From the NCBI RefSeq assembly GCF_034190915.1, contig NW_026947499.1, forward strand, positions 2,169,950 through 2,233,949: a DNA stretch of 64,000 nucleotides. Reading direction: 5' to 3'. A model generated the notes under the pieces. It searched no databases, was not told the origin of the DNA, and saw only the letters and a list, made by a program, of their open reading frames with translations. The translations under genes were made by a program, and so were the position numbers. This DNA is from Cavia porcellus (taxonomy: Eukaryota; Chordata; Mammalia; Rodentia; Caviidae). This document shows, in pieces, positions 62,270-64,000 of the stretch; the stretch's first letter is position 1, and every line of letters begins with the position of its first letter.

Positions 62270-62610
62270 GTGGATGAACAGGTGGGTGGGCAGACAGACA
62301 GGAGGTGGATGGATGGACAGGTAGACAGATGGTCCAAGCGATGGACAGATGGGTGGATAGAAAGAGGGATGAAAGGATGGAGAAATGGATGGGTGGGCGG
62401 ATGGATAAACCCAAGGATGGAGGGTTGGAGAGATGTCTATCTCTCCAACCCTCCATCCTTTTGGACAGGTGGATGGATGGACGGATAGATGAGTGGATGG
62501 ATGGATGGATGTGGATGGATGGATGGATGGACAGATGGACAGATGGATAGATGATGGGAGGATGCTAGGGCAGTCAGATGGACAGGTGGACAGCTGGGTA
62601 GATGGGTAGA
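62270..62610. repeat. (GGAT/GACA)n tetranucleotide satellite
   Basis: Tetramer-based GGAT, GGAC and AGAT units over about 340 bases, with the purest GGAT run around 62495-62530. Interrupted at 62413-62460 by a perfect inverted repeat. Confidence 0.93.
62413..62460. repeat. Perfect 22-bp inverted repeat with 4-base loop
   Basis: Arms 62413-62434 and 62439-62460 are exact reverse complements around GTCT. It lies within the GGAT satellite, the right arm being the only CCAT-oriented part. Confidence 0.97.
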
Positions 62611-63179
62611 TCCTTTCAGATCTGGACTTGGCAGTGAGACACGGAGGAGACAAAAGCAGCAGAAACTTTGTACGAAATTAATTCGAAAGCTCCCCGAAGC
62701 CCTTGGGCAGTTCCTCACAGCTGTTCGGTCCCCGGCTCCTGGGGAGCACATGGACAGCAGCGCCACTGGGGACGCACACCACACAGTGCAGCCTGACGGG
62801 TCACTTCCGTCGCACTCTCCACCCGAGCTCCGATGGCTGAGGTGCTTATCTATCCCCTGCTAGGTCCGGTGCTCTGGATGGAGCCGGCTTCCTTCCGTGG
62901 CTCTGTGGCCTCAGCCTAACGATAGCGGCACTGAGCTCTGGTGATGGGTCACCCTCCTTCCCCACTTGTGGGCCCACGGATGGCCCACGTGGGACCGGGC
63001 CGTCTCCATCTCACGCCTCTGCTGCAGGGGCAGCCGGCGAGGCCGGGCTTTGAGAATTCCCTCGGTCTGCTGGGGGCGCCGGGGTGGGATGTGGGATGGT
63101 CTTCTGAGCTCAGTCCAGGGTGTGCAAAACCGTCACTGGGCCAGTTGGCCTGGAAAGCAATTTCAGCCTCGTCCCTGAC

Positions 63180-63480
63180 TCCTTGTTAGGGTGTAAACGC
63201 CGGCGGGCTGGGAGGGCATCAGCATAACAGCCGAGCCGAGTGCGATCAGCAATCACTTTAATCAAGGCTGCCATTCACAGACCATTGACTTCTCCTATTT
63301 ATTAGGTTTCCCAGCCCGACGGGCGGGTGGGAGCGCGGCCTCTGCAGAAATTTATAAATAACGGAGGAGGACGGCGGAGGTGCAAATTTGTCACGCCTGG
63401 CAGCGCCACTGTCCCTGCCGCCCCTGAAGGCGGCACAGACGGCTGCGGAGGTCTTGGGACACATTAATCATCAGCCCCCA
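63180..63480. promoter_or_regulatory. Candidate intronic enhancer in TMEM132C
   Basis: Non-repetitive block with CACTTTAATCAAGG (TCF/LEF-like, near 63255), TATTTATTAGG (63296-63306), AATTTATAAATAAC (MEF2/TATA-like, near 63350), GTGCAAATTTGTC and ACATTAATCATCAG (homeodomain-like, near 63462). No open frame. Motifs are seen; enhancer role is inferred. Confidence 0.35.
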
Positions 63481-64000
63481 CCAAGTGAGCGGCTCTTCTA
63501 CTGGAAGACTCTCTTCTAGCAGGACTCTCACTGGACAGTGTCCACCCTACTGTCCTGTCTAAGCAGAGGTCCCCGTCTGGGGACTCCGGCTGCCCCAGCT
63601 TGCACCATGGCGCTGTCTGAGGCATAAGTCTGGTCTCCTCCTGCTCCAGGGGCTCCATGCCCATGCATCTCACCCTCTGCCACCCAGAATTCTGTGCTGC
63701 TGGCCCAGGCTGTGTGTCGGGGGAGACGCTGCTCTGCTGACCCCTGGCTCTGTGTTCCCTCCCAGCACCCACGAAGTGGTGACGGCTGAGTCCCCAGCTG
63801 GCATTCCAGCCTTCGGGTTCCTGACCAACCAGAAATGGAAACCCCAGATGCGAACCAGCAGGTGTCTGTGTGGCCCTAACTGTGTGGGACCCCTGGTTCC
63901 CCCATGGCGAGCCAACCTGCACCTGCCCAGCTCTGTGGCACCCTTGGCCCATCAGTCCAGAGCCACCCCGTCATCCGGGACGGTGCCCCTGTGTGCCAGC

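Overview
This window is mammalian nuclear DNA: multi-exon genes with GT-AG introns, one CpG-island promoter, and many short interspersed repeats. The repeats point to a non-murid rodent. Dozens of copies of a 7SL-derived B1-like SINE are present, several fused to or next to a tRNA-derived ID-like SINE (body beginning 'ggggctggggatttagctca'). A hystricomorph such as a mole-rat or guinea-pig relative is my best guess, from remembered consensus sequences only. I see no prokaryotic genes, CRISPR array or viral gene.

Layout. 1-6150 is upstream flank with B1/ID SINEs. About 5950-7030 is a CpG island holding the promoter and first exon of SLC15A4 (+ strand), the lysosomal/endosomal proton-coupled peptide-histidine transporter PHT1. 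All eight coding exons can be placed (6388-6948, 12535-12830, 16465-16633, 16992-17069, 17386-17554, 20961-21116, 21732-21890, 24574-24722). They join in frame to 578 residues, with a variant poly(A) signal near 25260. About 25290-52220 is a 27-kb gene-poor interval with SINEs, antisense and sense L1 3'-end fragments, an 84-bp minisatellite, microsatellites and several AT-richer stretches that could be conserved non-coding elements. On the minus strand, 53543-61153 holds the last four coding exons of TMEM132C (61153-60948, 60432-60159, 59542-59351, 54634-53543). They encode the membrane-proximal extracellular region, the transmembrane helix and the cytoplasmic tail. The rest of the gene lies beyond the right edge, so 61154-64000 is intron.

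The two genes converge tail to tail, as SLC15A4 and TMEM132C do in human 12q24.3. That arrangement is the main reason for choosing paralogue C over B or D. They are not known to act together.

Most notable points: the TMEM132C frame ends about 20 residues before the family's usual conserved tail, whose decayed remnant is still readable beyond the stop; a perfect 22-bp inverted repeat sits inside a GGAT satellite; a cleanly dated ID insertion keeps its target-site duplication; a TCTCGCGAGA element lies in the SLC15A4 promoter; and some homeodomain-, TCF- and MEF2-like AT-rich blocks could be enhancers.
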